From Candidatus Zixiibacteriota bacterium (GTDB lineage Bacteria; Zixibacteria; MSB-5A5; GN15; FEB-12): DNA of 64,000 nucleotides. A model generated the notes under the pieces. It was not told the DNA's origin, did no database searches, and saw nothing but the letters and a program-made list of their open reading frames with translations. Position numbers and translations under genes: made by a program. The stretch is from positions 1 through 64,000 of the forward strand of contig JACZWU010000008.1 of assembly GCA_022571985.1 (NCBI GenBank), read 5' to 3'. The stretch's first letter is position 1. The number at the start of each line of letters is the position of its first letter. Below, piece by piece: positions 17,933-27,184 of this stretch.

Positions 17933-18430
17933 TCAGAATTCGCTAATATCCATCTTCAAAGGTACATCAGTCTGCCCTTGATACCAATTATAACTTGACC
18001 AAAGCCAGTCTTCCTGCTGTTCCACCAACCCCCTGCGCACCGGATTTCTGTGACAATATTCAATTTTTTCACGCACTGCATCTGTCGTACGACAATTGTG
18101 GTCGTAGCAACGGCGTTGCCAAAATACTCTAGTTGTCTTTTCCGATTTCCCAGCAGTTATTCTGAACCATTCGCGAGCTGACAGAGATTTAATTTCTCCT
18201 ATCACTCTGCCGATTTGAGTGCCGTCAGGCGGATGGATAACAAGATGAACGTGCTCCGGCATTATGACATATCCCAGGATTAGAAAGTTGTATTTTTCTC
18301 GTGTGTTATTGAGACAGGTCAGGAGAATTTCTTTAGCACGATTGTCGTTGAGTGACGGCTCATCGCGGTAACAGTTAAAAGTGATGAATCTGGCCGTGCC
18401 GGTGTTGTCATAGTGTTTCAGCTTTGGCAC
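17933..18430 (-). CDS. REP-associated tyrosine transposase (RAYT, Y1/IS200-like)
   Basis: The 165-residue protein is a Y1-transposase domain. VIMPEHVHLVIHPPDG holds the HUH metal-binding pair (HVH near residue 61). EYCHRNPVRRGLVEQQEDW and LWSSYNWY near the C-terminus are typical of RAYTs. Single-strand nucleases of this type act on REP hairpins. It is full length for a RAYT and has inverted REP copies 20 bp after its stop and 51 bp before its start. A GTG start at 18430 is assumed; no strong ribosome binding site is visible. Confidence 0.88.
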   Translation of the reverse strand: MPKLKHYDNTGTARFITFNCYRDEPSLNDNRAKEILLTCLNNTREKYNFLILGYVIMPEHVHLVIHPPDGTQIGRVIGEIKSLSAREWFRITAGKSEKTTRVFWQRRCYDHNCRTTDAVREKIEYCHRNPVRRGLVEQQEDWLWSSYNWYQGQTDVPLKMDISEF

Positions 18431-18480
18431 GGGAAAAATATAGGCTTAGTGCAAATCGAGCGCAAGTGGTCGTATGTTAT

Positions 18481-18506
18481 GACCCCACAGCAAGCTGTGG
18501 GCGACC
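18481..18506 (-). repeat. REP palindrome, right copy flanking the RAYT gene
   Basis: CCCACAGCAAGCTGTGGG (18484-18501) followed by CGACC is the reverse complement of the left copy at 17887-17912 (25 of 26 bases). Next to it (18513-18545) is a CTCGGGACTAAAGCGGGAAT segment of the other dispersed element. Confidence 0.8.
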
Positions 18507-18593
18507 AAAGCCTCCGCTTCGCTCGGGACTAAAGCGGGAATGACATGCAAGGCCGGAATGACATGTAGGGCAGAAATAGCAAAAGAAGCAGGA

Positions 18594-18624
18594 ATAAAAA
18601 AGGGGCTGAATATATTCAGCCCCT
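18594..18624 (-). terminator. Intrinsic terminator of secD-secF
   Basis: On the minus strand AGGGGCTGAATA pairs with TATTCAGCCCCT and is followed by a run of T, about 30 bases after the secF stop. This is a textbook Rho-independent terminator. Confidence 0.88.
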
Positions 18625-18654
18625 GCAAGAAATACTTTCAACACATAAACTATT

Positions 18655-19587
18655 TCAATTCAATTTAAATCGTTTGGGTTTGCGTGCTTCCCATTCGACT
18701 ACTATCGGGCTGGCTACAAATATCGAACTGTAAGTTCCGATAATGACACCCAGTATCAAGGCCAGCGCGAAGTTCCTGAGAACTTCGCCGCCCAATATAT
18801 AAAGCGCCCCGACTACCAGAAGAACCGTTAGCGAAGTGTTGATAGTTCTTGAGAGAACTTCGTTTATGGAGGTGTTGACTGTCGAAGCAAACTCTCCTTT
18901 GGCGCGGAATTTTTTAAGGTTCTCACGGATGCGGTCAAAGACAACGACCGTATCAGTCAGCGAGTATCCCGCCAGAGTAAGAAGCGCGGTGACGATTAAC
19001 AAATCAAATTCGATACCAAAGATATAGACAATACCAACGACTGCCAGTACATCATGGAAGGTAGCGATAGTGGCCGCAATCCCGGAGCGGAAATCAAAAC
19101 GAATGCCAATGTACATGACAATGCCGATTATCGACCAGAAGACTGCCCACTGGGCATCTTTTCGAAGCGATTCACCAACCGCCGGCCCGATGATATGCTC
19201 TGAATCATGGGTAAAAGTATTGCCGGCAAAGTTTCCTCTGATTATTTCGTCCATGCGGTTAAGCCGCTGCTGTCCTTCGCTTTCGGTTTCAGGACGTTTT
19301 GTCTTGAGAATAAAAGCGTTGGGCAATTCAAAATCTTTTAGTTCTGTGATTTGTGCGTCGGGAAATTCCGAATGCAGCGCACTTCGCAGCTGGTCAATAG
19401 AAACCGGCTCGTCAAAGTGTCCGGTAACCATGACACCACCGGCAAAGTCAATGCCCAGATTGGCCTGGCCAGTCCAGATCATAAACAATCCTAAAAAGCC
19501 CGAAAGCACCAGCACCGCCGATATGGCAAAAGCGACTTTGCGGACGCCGATGAAATCTATATTTGTATCACCTATTATTCTAAACAT
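18655..19587 (-). CDS. secF: Protein translocase subunit SecF
   Basis: SecF works with SecD and SecYEG to pull proteins across the inner membrane using the proton motive force. The 310 residues include a first transmembrane segment (about 17-37), the GIDFAGGVMVTGHF motif near 45-58, and the membrane block with YSLTDTVVVFDRIREN near 210-225, which is diagnostic of SecF. AAGGA precedes the ATG. The gene starts 18 bp after secD and ends before a strong terminator. Confidence 0.95.
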   Translation of the reverse strand: MFRIIGDTNIDFIGVRKVAFAISAVLVLSGFLGLFMIWTGQANLGIDFAGGVMVTGHFDEPVSIDQLRSALHSEFPDAQITELKDFELPNAFILKTKRPETESEGQQRLNRMDEIIRGNFAGNTFTHDSEHIIGPAVGESLRKDAQWAVFWSIIGIVMYIGIRFDFRSGIAATIATFHDVLAVVGIVYIFGIEFDLLIVTALLTLAGYSLTDTVVVFDRIRENLKKFRAKGEFASTVNTSINEVLSRTINTSLTVLLVVGALYILGGEVLRNFALALILGVIIGTYSSIFVASPIVVEWEARKPKRFKLN

Positions 19588-19605
19588 TTTTTTCTTCCTT
19601 ACAAT

Positions 19606-21333
19606 CTATATGCTAAGTGTTTTATAAGATTTTCTGACTTCAAATATCTGCTTGGTGATTACATAAGCTGTGTATAAAGATATTGAAACACCAACGAACA
19701 GAGTAACCGCGAAGCCTTTGATAGGTCCGGAACCCAGCAGGAACAAAGCGCCGGCTGTTATCAGAGTGGTTACGTGCGAATCAAAGATAGCAATGAAAGC
19801 ACGGTTGTAGCCGGCATCGATTGAAGCCCTGACAGTTTTACCCGTCCGCAGCTCTTCTCTTATTCGTTCGAATATGAGAATGTTGGCGTCGATCGAAATA
19901 CCTATCGTTAAAATAATTCCGGCAATACCGGGCATTGTCAAAGTTGCCCCAACAGCTGCCATGAATGCCAGCAGAAAAAAGATATTAAACACCAGACCGA
20001 TATTAGCAATTATGCCGGAGAGGCGATAGTAAACGGCGATGTACATAAATACCAGAGCCAGTCCAATCAGCGATGAGAAAAAACCTTTTTTAATGGAGTC
20101 AGCGCCTAGTGTTGCACCGACTACATTTTTTTCTATAATTTCAACCGGAGCCGGCAGCGCTCCTGCTTTTAAGACAATACTTAAGTCACGGGCATTTTCA
20201 AAAGTGGCCGAGCTGCCCATGGTAATCTGTCCGCTGCCGCGAATTTTTCCCTGTATCATCGGAGCAGATTCCACCTTGTCATCAAGGAGAATTGCCATCG
20301 GTTTGTCAATGTTAGCGCCGGTAAGCTGCGCGAATCTTGCCGAAGCATCCCCGGAAAGTCTGAACTGCACCATCGGCCCGCCAAAGTTATCTCTGGAAGG
20401 CGCTATGCCCTCTAAGAATTTTCCCAGAAACTGAACCTTTCTCTTCAAAATATAGAGATAATATACTTCGCGCTGGTTGGTAATTTGTGATCTGGTGGAC
20501 CAGGCAAACTGCACATCAATAGGAATTTGTTTTTTGGTTTCCGGCAAATTAAGCCAGCGGACTATCAGCGCTTTTTGGTCTTTGTTGACTGCAAAACCGG
20601 GCCAGGAAATTCCGGTACGGTTATTAAACAGAATGGGGTCAAGGCGGCTCGAAAGCGGCCTGTCGTTTTCACTCAAACTTAAGGTTTCATCAAAATCAAA
20701 CAGTCCTGCAGTATCAACCAGACTGTCACCCATCAACTCGGCCAGTATATCTGAAGTCTTTATCTTTGAAGTATCATTGTCTTCTGTGGTCAGAGCCAGA
20801 CTGTCAGCATCGGTTGATTCTTCTTCCGTTTCACCTGCCTTGGCCCTTTCATAAGCTGCGATGACCGAATCGATACGGCTGATAATCAAGTTGGCGTTTT
20901 CAGCAGACTCTACCATTTTGAATTCTAACAGTGCCGTTTGGCCTATCAGCTGTTCTGCCCGACTGGCGTCGGTAAAACCGGGCAGGTCGACAACAATTCT
21001 GTCGTTGCCCTGTTTGTGAATCTGAGATTCAGTAACAATATCATCGATACGGTTGCGGATAATCTGAATGGCCCGTTCGACGGCGTCTTCTCTTTCTGCT
21101 TCATTAAGTTCTTCGAGCTTAACTCTTAAAACAACGTGGATGCCTCCCTGGAGATCAAGCCCGAGACGAATAGCTTTTTGCTCCAGAGTTGTCAGGGAGC
21201 CGGGGTCTTTTTCGACCATGGCGGCCTTGTCCTCGGGAGACAGAGTCCACAGCTTGAACGTATTCCAAAAGGCCATGACTGCCAGCACTAATAATATGAG
21301 AGTAACTACTACCCTCCAGTTACTTAACTGCAT
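19606..21333 (-). CDS. secD: Protein translocase subunit SecD
   Basis: SecD, 575 residues, has the N-terminal transmembrane segment, LGLDLQGGIHVVLRV near residue 55, the periplasmic domain with VDLPGFTDASRAEQLIG, and the C-terminal membrane block with GISIDANILIFERIREELR. An acidic low-complexity insertion (roughly residues 165-200, TEEESTDADSLALTTEDNDT) lies in the periplasmic domain, as in some FCB SecD proteins. It forms a two-gene operon with secF. Confidence 0.95.
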   Translation of the reverse strand: MQLSNWRVVVTLILLVLAVMAFWNTFKLWTLSPEDKAAMVEKDPGSLTTLEQKAIRLGLDLQGGIHVVLRVKLEELNEAEREDAVERAIQIIRNRIDDIVTESQIHKQGNDRIVVDLPGFTDASRAEQLIGQTALLEFKMVESAENANLIISRIDSVIAAYERAKAGETEEESTDADSLALTTEDNDTSKIKTSDILAELMGDSLVDTAGLFDFDETLSLSENDRPLSSRLDPILFNNRTGISWPGFAVNKDQKALIVRWLNLPETKKQIPIDVQFAWSTRSQITNQREVYYLYILKRKVQFLGKFLEGIAPSRDNFGGPMVQFRLSGDASARFAQLTGANIDKPMAILLDDKVESAPMIQGKIRGSGQITMGSSATFENARDLSIVLKAGALPAPVEIIEKNVVGATLGADSIKKGFFSSLIGLALVFMYIAVYYRLSGIIANIGLVFNIFFLLAFMAAVGATLTMPGIAGIILTIGISIDANILIFERIREELRTGKTVRASIDAGYNRAFIAIFDSHVTTLITAGALFLLGSGPIKGFAVTLFVGVSISLYTAYVITKQIFEVRKSYKTLSI

Positions 21334-21421
21334 TTGAATTCCTTTCTATAATTAAAGAACGCTAAATTTTATTGTGGAATTTTCAGCCCGGTCGGGCTTC
21401 AAAAGAAACGAATTAAATAGA

Positions 21422-21880
21422 TTAGCTGGTGCCGGAGGGTTTCTCTCCCAAGAGAGTAAACTGACGACCCAATTCGGAATCTACCATCGACAGCGTGTTT
21501 TTATCTCTGAAGCTGCTTCTTTGGTCTTTAGGAGCAGAGATGCTGGAGAAAGCTGAAGCTCTCCTGCTGTCTCTCTTAGATTGATTGCTTGTAGTTGTGG
21601 TCAGACTTGCTGCCATTATCCAGGCTGATGTTTCTGTTTTTGAGGCCGGATTAGTAGCCATGCCTCTGGAGCCTTCATCGCTACTGTTTCCATCTATCAG
21701 ACTCTCCAGTTCAAGCTGCTCATAGGCAGCTACTGAGTTCACCGGTTCTCTACTGTTTTCAGAGGTAAAACAGATGAGCAAAAAGGCGCTCAAGATTAAG
21801 GCCGGCAGCAAAGCTTTGTAGTCGATTTTAAAGCTGAGTCTAAATTTTATGGCAGAATTTTTCATACTTGGCTTGGGCAA
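21422..21880 (-). CDS. Hypothetical single-pass membrane protein, Ser/Thr-rich
   Basis: The 152-residue frame has one hydrophobic segment (ALLPALILSAFLLICF, about residues 24-39) and a Ser/Thr-rich, low-complexity remainder. No Shine-Dalgarno site is evident for the TTG at 21880 or the internal ATG at 21865, so the start is uncertain. It lies 88 bp upstream of secD on the same strand. Its reality rests on length, the membrane segment and position only. Confidence 0.4.
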   Translation of the reverse strand: MPKPSMKNSAIKFRLSFKIDYKALLPALILSAFLLICFTSENSREPVNSVAAYEQLELESLIDGNSSDEGSRGMATNPASKTETSAWIMAASLTTTTSNQSKRDSRRASAFSSISAPKDQRSSFRDKNTLSMVDSELGRQFTLLGEKPSGTS

Positions 21881-21972
21881 ATATAGCTACTTGCTTTTAT
21901 TCGTCAATTGGTTTTTGACATATAAGGGAATAGTTCGGCCAAATTGTTCAATTTCTGCAACATTTTAGCGGG

Positions 21973-23208
21973 CTATCTGGAAAAAAGACCTGTTTTTATA
22001 GTTGGCAGGATTGAGCCTCTGGCCTTAAAAATATAGATAGCTGCAAATACCATATAAATGACAGCCACTTCCATCCTTATTTGCTGCACAATTAATTGAG
22101 ATAGAAACAGCAAGAGCAGAAGAATACCGCTGGTGCGGTTGAATTTCAGGCAGATAAGCAGAGCTACTCCAAAGAGTGACTGGGCAGCTGTCAAGAAAAG
22201 TTCGGCGTTTTGAAAATTATCCAGCACAAAAGGTTTAACTTCCTGGCCGGAAATTGCATAAACCAGCGGGATTGTACCAACCAATAACGTCCACTGGTTT
22301 ACTTTGGAGGACATTATCGCTTTCATAGCTGCCCCTGCCTGACCTCGCAAGGACCAGGTGGCGACAATTATAAACTCCGGTGCCTCAGAAGCCAGAGGCG
22401 CCAGCCATTGTACCAGCAGGAATTTATCAATCCCCAATACACCGCCTGTCTCTACTAATGAGACAGCAAATGGCTCAGCTACAGCGAATATAGCCATCCC
22501 TGCAAATAAGAACATTATGGCAGTACAGACCCTGCGGGGGAAATCTTTCATATTAGCCACAATCTTGACTGGGCCTACCAGATCCGGCTCTTCAGATTCC
22601 ATTTTAGCTACTCTTCTGACATAGAGTCCATAAAGAGTTACCAGAATAACCGTATCTATGAGATTAAGGCTGCCTTTAAGCGGAATTGTAAAAGAATATA
22701 GTGTTGCCGCTGCCAGATAGAAAATTTCGACTCGCTGGTTCTCACTGAGTATTAATGCTTTTTTCTTAGTAGCCCAGATATATAGAAAAAGAATGACCGG
22801 CCAGCCCATACCGACCAAAAGCCTGTTGGCCCCAGTCATATTAGCTATGGCATAATGAGCCTGTTCGGGGTCATGAGCGGCTTTCCAGGTGAAAACAAAG
22901 TCGACGGCATACTCCGGAAGTACCGCCAGCAGGGCCATTATTGCAATTGCCAGAGACTGCGAAATATCAATCTGGGCAGCTTCAGCAGCCCATGAAAGGA
23001 TAAAAGCCGCACCAAAAATAGCCGCACCAAAAAGAATCGAACCTAAAATAGGTGAAATATGAGTTCCGGAAAAACCGAGCCAGATTCCGGGAAAAGTTAC
23101 CAGTACTGTCACGATAAAGGCCAGGTACAGCCCTGGAGGTGTCTGGTAATTGCGACCAGAATGGCTCATCGAATGAAAGTATGGTCCTGCAGTTTCAATA
23201 TCAGCCAC
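21973..23208 (-). CDS. Sodium/calcium exchanger-family membrane protein
   Basis: The 411-residue protein has about eleven membrane segments in two halves, each with an acidic alpha-repeat motif: LLAVLPEYAVDFVFTW (about residue 94) and PLASEAPEFIIVATWSLRGQ (about 270). This matches the CaCA (Na+/Ca2+ exchanger) superfamily, in which the two glutamates bind cation. A GTG at 23208 overlaps the end of the EIIA-CBS gene by eight bases; an ATG at 23169 is the alternative start. The overlap suggests co-regulation with the EIIA-CBS protein. Confidence 0.8.
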   Translation of the reverse strand: MADIETAGPYFHSMSHSGRNYQTPPGLYLAFIVTVLVTFPGIWLGFSGTHISPILGSILFGAAIFGAAFILSWAAEAAQIDISQSLAIAIMALLAVLPEYAVDFVFTWKAAHDPEQAHYAIANMTGANRLLVGMGWPVILFLYIWATKKKALILSENQRVEIFYLAAATLYSFTIPLKGSLNLIDTVILVTLYGLYVRRVAKMESEEPDLVGPVKIVANMKDFPRRVCTAIMFLFAGMAIFAVAEPFAVSLVETGGVLGIDKFLLVQWLAPLASEAPEFIIVATWSLRGQAGAAMKAIMSSKVNQWTLLVGTIPLVYAISGQEVKPFVLDNFQNAELFLTAAQSLFGVALLICLKFNRTSGILLLLLFLSQLIVQQIRMEVAVIYMVFAAIYIFKARGSILPTIKTGLFSR

Positions 23209-24106
23209 GGATTATCATGTTTACGATATCTTTGCGGAGCAGCACCCCGACCAGTTTATCATCAATTGCAACAAAGACGCGCCTGATATCTTTAAATATC
23301 ATCATGGCGGCCACTTCTACTATGCGTGTATCAGGCGTGGTGACCTCATAGTCGTCCCGATATAGCTGCGATACTTTAATCTTGTCTTCCTGTTTCAGTA
23401 ATTCTTCGAACGGTTCAACATCCAGAGAATAATTAAGATTCGAAATCAATGACTTGTAATCGGGCAATGCAGCTTTTATAAGGTCTCTGTCATTTATAAC
23501 GCCCACCAGCTTGCCGCTGTCATCAACTACCGCTAGAGCCGACAGCCGGTTACGAAACATTTCGTTGGCTACGTCCTTGAGTGTATCATCGGTAGTCACC
23601 GAAGAAATATGGTGACGCATGACATCGCGTACCAGAAGTTCCTTGTCGATGTTAACGTTCGCATTTGAAATCAGCTTAATCAGCTCAGCCTTATTATTAA
23701 CGTTTATAATAGTTTCCATAATCCCGGGCGTCCGTCCGAATTGTGCCAGACCTGATAATGTCTGCAGGTATAGCTTGGCAATCGTTGAAGGAGTCAGCAG
23801 CAGGCATACCACATGTACGGGGATACTATCACAGGTTCGGCCCTCAAGCCCGCTTTTGGAGATACCGACAAGTATATACATTTCATCGACAGCCTTTGTA
23901 CGCGCATGCGGAAAGGCGAAACCGTGACCATAGGAAGTATCTTCGATATCTTCTCTTTCCCTGACAGCTTTTAAGATTTTTTCATAGTCCAGCTTGACGC
24001 CTTCTTCTTTTATCAGGTTTAAGAGTTCTACCACAGCTTCATCTTTGCTTTTAGCTTTCAGGTCAATATTGACCCGGCGTTCCATTAAGAGATTGGCAAG
24101 TTTCAC
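23201..24106 (-). CDS. EIIA (PTS type 2)-CBS domain fusion
   Basis: Residues 1-150 form a PTS EIIA type 2 (fructose/mannitol/PtsN-like) domain with SYGHGFAFPHARTKAVDEM; the histidine of PHAR is the usual phosphorylation site. Residues 165-300 are a pair of CBS domains (VRDVMRHHISSVTTDDTLKD and KLVGVINDRDLIKA), which usually sense adenine nucleotides. No sugar permease is nearby, so a regulatory role, as for PtsN, is likelier than sugar transport. It lies between DUF502 (6-bp gap) and the cation exchanger (8-bp overlap), which points to control of ion traffic. GTG start. Confidence 0.85.
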   Translation of the reverse strand: MKLANLLMERRVNIDLKAKSKDEAVVELLNLIKEEGVKLDYEKILKAVREREDIEDTSYGHGFAFPHARTKAVDEMYILVGISKSGLEGRTCDSIPVHVVCLLLTPSTIAKLYLQTLSGLAQFGRTPGIMETIINVNNKAELIKLISNANVNIDKELLVRDVMRHHISSVTTDDTLKDVANEMFRNRLSALAVVDDSGKLVGVINDRDLIKAALPDYKSLISNLNYSLDVEPFEELLKQEDKIKVSQLYRDDYEVTTPDTRIVEVAAMMIFKDIRRVFVAIDDKLVGVLLRKDIVNMIIRG

Positions 24107-24112
24107 CTGCTG

Positions 24113-24739
24113 TTACCTTTCCATTTCCGCTGCCGGCTGCGGTTTTTTTTGTCTTAGAACCGCAGGAGAGACAACTCCGCCTGAGACCAGATATTTTATG
24201 GCTTCTTCTATAGTCATATCCAGATAAATAATATCCTCAGCCGGCACTATTACAACCATTCCGGAAATAGGTGTGGGCGTAGAAGGCACAAAGATCGCCA
24301 TGAAATCCCGTAGCTGGCCGTCTTTTTCCAGCTTAAATTTTTGAGAAATGAAGCATATAACAAAAGTACCTTTGCGGGGATATTCAATCAATACTACTTC
24401 CTTAAACGAATTCATGCTAGGCAGCGCGATAGCTTCCAGTAGCTGCTTGGCGGCAGAATAAACTGTCCTGATAATCGGCAGGCGATTCAGAATTTTTTCA
24501 ACCAGGCGGTGGATCTCGGCCCCGATAAAATTGCGCGTTAAAAGACCTGCCAGAAGAATCAAAAGAAAAGTAACCACAATCCCCAGACCGGGCAGATTGT
24601 AACCGAGGAGATGAAATAGAAGAGGCTGAAGCAGCCGGTCAAATGTATCAAACAGAAATTTGATGACAACATAAGTAAGTATTATGGGTACTACTACCAG
24701 AACGCCGGAAATGAAATATCGTTTTATAATCTTAAGCAA
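24113..24739 (-). CDS. DUF502 family membrane protein
   Basis: The 208-residue protein has two membrane segments (about 8-30 and 47-68) and the DUF502 motifs NRLPIIRTVYSAAKQLLEA, VVLIEYPRKG and FVPSTPTPISGMVVIVP. The family is widespread and its role is not firmly known. Translation probably starts at the TTG at 24739 after AGAGG. It is the first gene of a three-gene group with EIIA-CBS and the cation exchanger. Confidence 0.88.
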   Translation of the reverse strand: MLKIIKRYFISGVLVVVPIILTYVVIKFLFDTFDRLLQPLLFHLLGYNLPGLGIVVTFLLILLAGLLTRNFIGAEIHRLVEKILNRLPIIRTVYSAAKQLLEAIALPSMNSFKEVVLIEYPRKGTFVICFISQKFKLEKDGQLRDFMAIFVPSTPTPISGMVVIVPAEDIIYLDMTIEEAIKYLVSGGVVSPAVLRQKKPQPAAEMER

Positions 24740-24810
24740 CTGTAACTACCTCTTAGTCTTTTCGACTTGAAAATATCAGAGCTGCTTCTAAGAGTCAATA
24801 AATAAGAAAA

Positions 24811-26313
24811 CTATTCGACAATGAATCCGAAAGAGCGGGAAATTTCAAGCGAGAAATCCAGCAGGCTGTCGGGAAATACCCCAAACAATAAAGTGGCAGC
24901 TGCAGTCAGGGTGAGCACAGTCAGAAAGACCGGTGACAGTCTGACAGCAGCCGTATCCTGAGAACTTCCCTTAAACATTGAGAAGACTATAGCTACAAAG
25001 TAGAAAAATAAGATAGCTGCACAAAGCACGCCGAGGCCAGCCAGAATAAACATCCAATAGTATTGAAAATCGGTATTAGCCATTGAAAAGGCGGCTTCGA
25101 AAATTACATACCTAGCTACAAATCCGGCAGTAAGCGGCAAGCCCCCCAGAGATAAAAAGAACAGTCCCAGATAAAGAGCCAGTGGCCTGCTGCTGCTGTA
25201 GAGTCCGGACAGCTCCGATATAGTCAAAAGATTGCGGGACTTTTCCAGACTATAAAGCACACTCATAGCTCCAATCATTGCCAGTGAAAAGGCGACCAGA
25301 TGAAAGCCAATTGCCTGCGGACCCAGCTGGTTCATAGAGACTACGGAAGTCATCGCAAAACCGGCCTGTACGATTACCAGATAGAAAAGCATAGACCTTA
25401 TCTCTTTTAGCTGTATTATTTTAATCGTACCGGTAACAATCGCACCGGCGGCAACAAGCGAGACAAGTCTGCCCCAGTCGTTGGGCTGCTGCTCCGGACC
25501 GTAAAAAGCAAACAGACCGTTAACAAAAACCTTGGAAAATGACATTAGTATAACTGTAATATATGCTGTGGCCAGGAAGGCCAGAAGCGGCAGGGGAAGT
25601 TTTCGGTAAAGCTCCTTAGCCCAGCCGTGGAAGGGAGGCAAATGCATCTTCATCATAAATCCGGCTATTAAAGTCAAAACGCACAATAAAATCACAACTC
25701 CGATATCACGTTGGGTCAGATGAATTATCGCGATATTGATTTTCATCTGAAACAAGTCTGCTGAACCGGACAGACCATACAAAAACGAAAACCCGTACAG
25801 AATCAATACTGTAGAAAAGATACTGGTCAGCATGGCTTTTACCGCTACCGGCCTGTCCTGTTTACTCAAACTGATTATTATCATGAGCAGCAAAGGCAAA
25901 GTTGCCATCTCAAGCGAAACAAAAATGCTGATGAGATTTTCTGCCATTGAAAGCAGCATCATTCCCCCCGTTGAGGCCAGAAGCAACGGGTAGATAAGTG
26001 ACATTCTCTCGGGGACCTGTGCTTTAGTTGTGGTAAGCATCAGCAGACAGCTGACGACAGCAACAAAGGCGCAGATAAGCTTGAAAAACAGAGCAGTAGA
26101 ACTATTGATAAAGACTCTGCCTGCAATTTCTCCGTAGTCTGAAAGCAGGACCAAAACAATAGAGACAAGCAGCCCGCAAAGAGCGGCTATTGCCGAAAAT
26201 TGCTGGGTTCTGCTTTTTACAAATAACGAAATGGCTACAAGTAAAAATGACCAGACTAAGAGAAATATTTCCGGTAACAGCAGTGCTAAATTTGTTTCTA
26301 TTATTGCCGGCAT
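24811..26313 (-). CDS. nuoN: NADH-quinone oxidoreductase subunit N
   Basis: NuoN is one of the three antiporter-like proton-pumping subunits of complex I. The 500-residue protein has about 14 membrane segments, the conserved glutamate in SIFVSLEMATLPL, the lysine in KMHLPPFHGWAKELY, and GGLPLTAGFVARYVIF. It follows nuoK by 28 bp. Subunits L and M, normally encoded between K and N, are absent from this locus. Confidence 0.92.
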   Translation of the reverse strand: MPAIIETNLALLLPEIFLLVWSFLLVAISLFVKSRTQQFSAIAALCGLLVSIVLVLLSDYGEIAGRVFINSSTALFFKLICAFVAVVSCLLMLTTTKAQVPERMSLIYPLLLASTGGMMLLSMAENLISIFVSLEMATLPLLLMIIISLSKQDRPVAVKAMLTSIFSTVLILYGFSFLYGLSGSADLFQMKINIAIIHLTQRDIGVVILLCVLTLIAGFMMKMHLPPFHGWAKELYRKLPLPLLAFLATAYITVILMSFSKVFVNGLFAFYGPEQQPNDWGRLVSLVAAGAIVTGTIKIIQLKEIRSMLFYLVIVQAGFAMTSVVSMNQLGPQAIGFHLVAFSLAMIGAMSVLYSLEKSRNLLTISELSGLYSSSRPLALYLGLFFLSLGGLPLTAGFVARYVIFEAAFSMANTDFQYYWMFILAGLGVLCAAILFFYFVAIVFSMFKGSSQDTAAVRLSPVFLTVLTLTAAATLLFGVFPDSLLDFSLEISRSFGFIVE

Positions 26314-26341
26314 GATTTTATAGTTATCACAGTCAAATTTA

Positions 26342-26638
26342 TCAGTTCAGTAAATTGAGGTTTTCGTGGCTGTTTGCCTTGCTGTCCGAGCGCCACAGAT
26401 AAGCTGCGGCTACTGCAATTAGAAGTTCGAACGAACAAATTATGAGAATAAACAAAGCCCAGACATGCCCCAGTGGTTCGCTGTGCTCTAGAAATCTGTC
26501 AAAACTGATCAGATTTATTATAATAGCAGAGAGCATAATCGTTATGGAAATAATTATACCCATAGCGCTGCGGCGGGCCAGCGCACCAAAAACCCCGATA
26601 GCAAAAAGAGCCGCTGTAAAAGAAAGATAGTAAAACAT
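26342..26638 (-). CDS. nuoK: NADH-quinone oxidoreductase subunit K
   Basis: The 98-residue protein has three membrane segments and the NuoK pattern: ALFAIGVFGALARRSAMGI, then ELLIAVAAAYLW near the end. The membrane glutamate of segment 3 is present in FELLIAVA; the one in segment 2 is less clear. It follows nuoJ after one base. Confidence 0.85.
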   Translation of the reverse strand: MFYYLSFTAALFAIGVFGALARRSAMGIIISITIMLSAIIINLISFDRFLEHSEPLGHVWALFILIICSFELLIAVAAAYLWRSDSKANSHENLNLLN

Positions 26639-26639
26639 T

Positions 26640-27137
26640 CTAAAATATCTCTTTTCTTTTTAGAGAAACTGCCCAGACAGCCATCAGCAGCACAAAAGAG
26701 AGCAGGGAGATAATAGGCAAATAGTAAGTTTCAGCAATTATTTCCAAAGCTTTGTCAAGAGTGAGAATGTTGATATCCCGGGCATATTTCCAGACGCCGG
26801 TGTTCGCGACCAGGTAGAGATTTATCAGAAAAAAAACTGCGGCGGTAAATAAATAGAGCCGGCTGTAGCTGCTTAAAGTAAACCTGATAGGCTGTGAATT
26901 TTTTCTGCTAACTAAAGCAATTACCAGAAAACTGACTATAACCGGTCCTAATAATAAAAAGGCAACCAGCCCCAAGCCAACTGCACCCTGACTCAGTATA
27001 ACAATAATTACTGACAGTATCAAAACGATAAGTGCTCCTACTGCGCTGACGGCGTTTTCCAGTCTTACTGCCAGTACAGCGCTGACAAGCGACGACAAAA
27101 CTGCGGCCCAGAATAATATGCCCGGTTCAAAAGTCAT
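26640..27137 (-). CDS. nuoJ: NADH-quinone oxidoreductase subunit J
   Basis: NuoJ is a membrane arm subunit of complex I. The 165-residue protein has five membrane segments in the family spacing (about 7-25, 30-47, 52-72, 90-108 and 140-160). It begins the short nuoJ-nuoK-nuoN group; the RidA gene lies 47 bp upstream. Confidence 0.82.
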   Translation of the reverse strand: MTFEPGILFWAAVLSSLVSAVLAVRLENAVSAVGALIVLILSVIIVILSQGAVGLGLVAFLLLGPVIVSFLVIALVSRKNSQPIRFTLSSYSRLYLFTAAVFFLINLYLVANTGVWKYARDINILTLDKALEIIAETYYLPIISLLSFVLLMAVWAVSLKRKEIF

Positions 27138-27184
27138 TATTTACCGGCCAATCTAATTTGGTTAGAAGCATTCTCTATCTTTCT

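Noticed and set aside
18446-18628. A short minus-strand frame downstream of the RAYT region
   Set aside because: It translates the REP element and terminator repeats (repeated VIPAL), not a protein.
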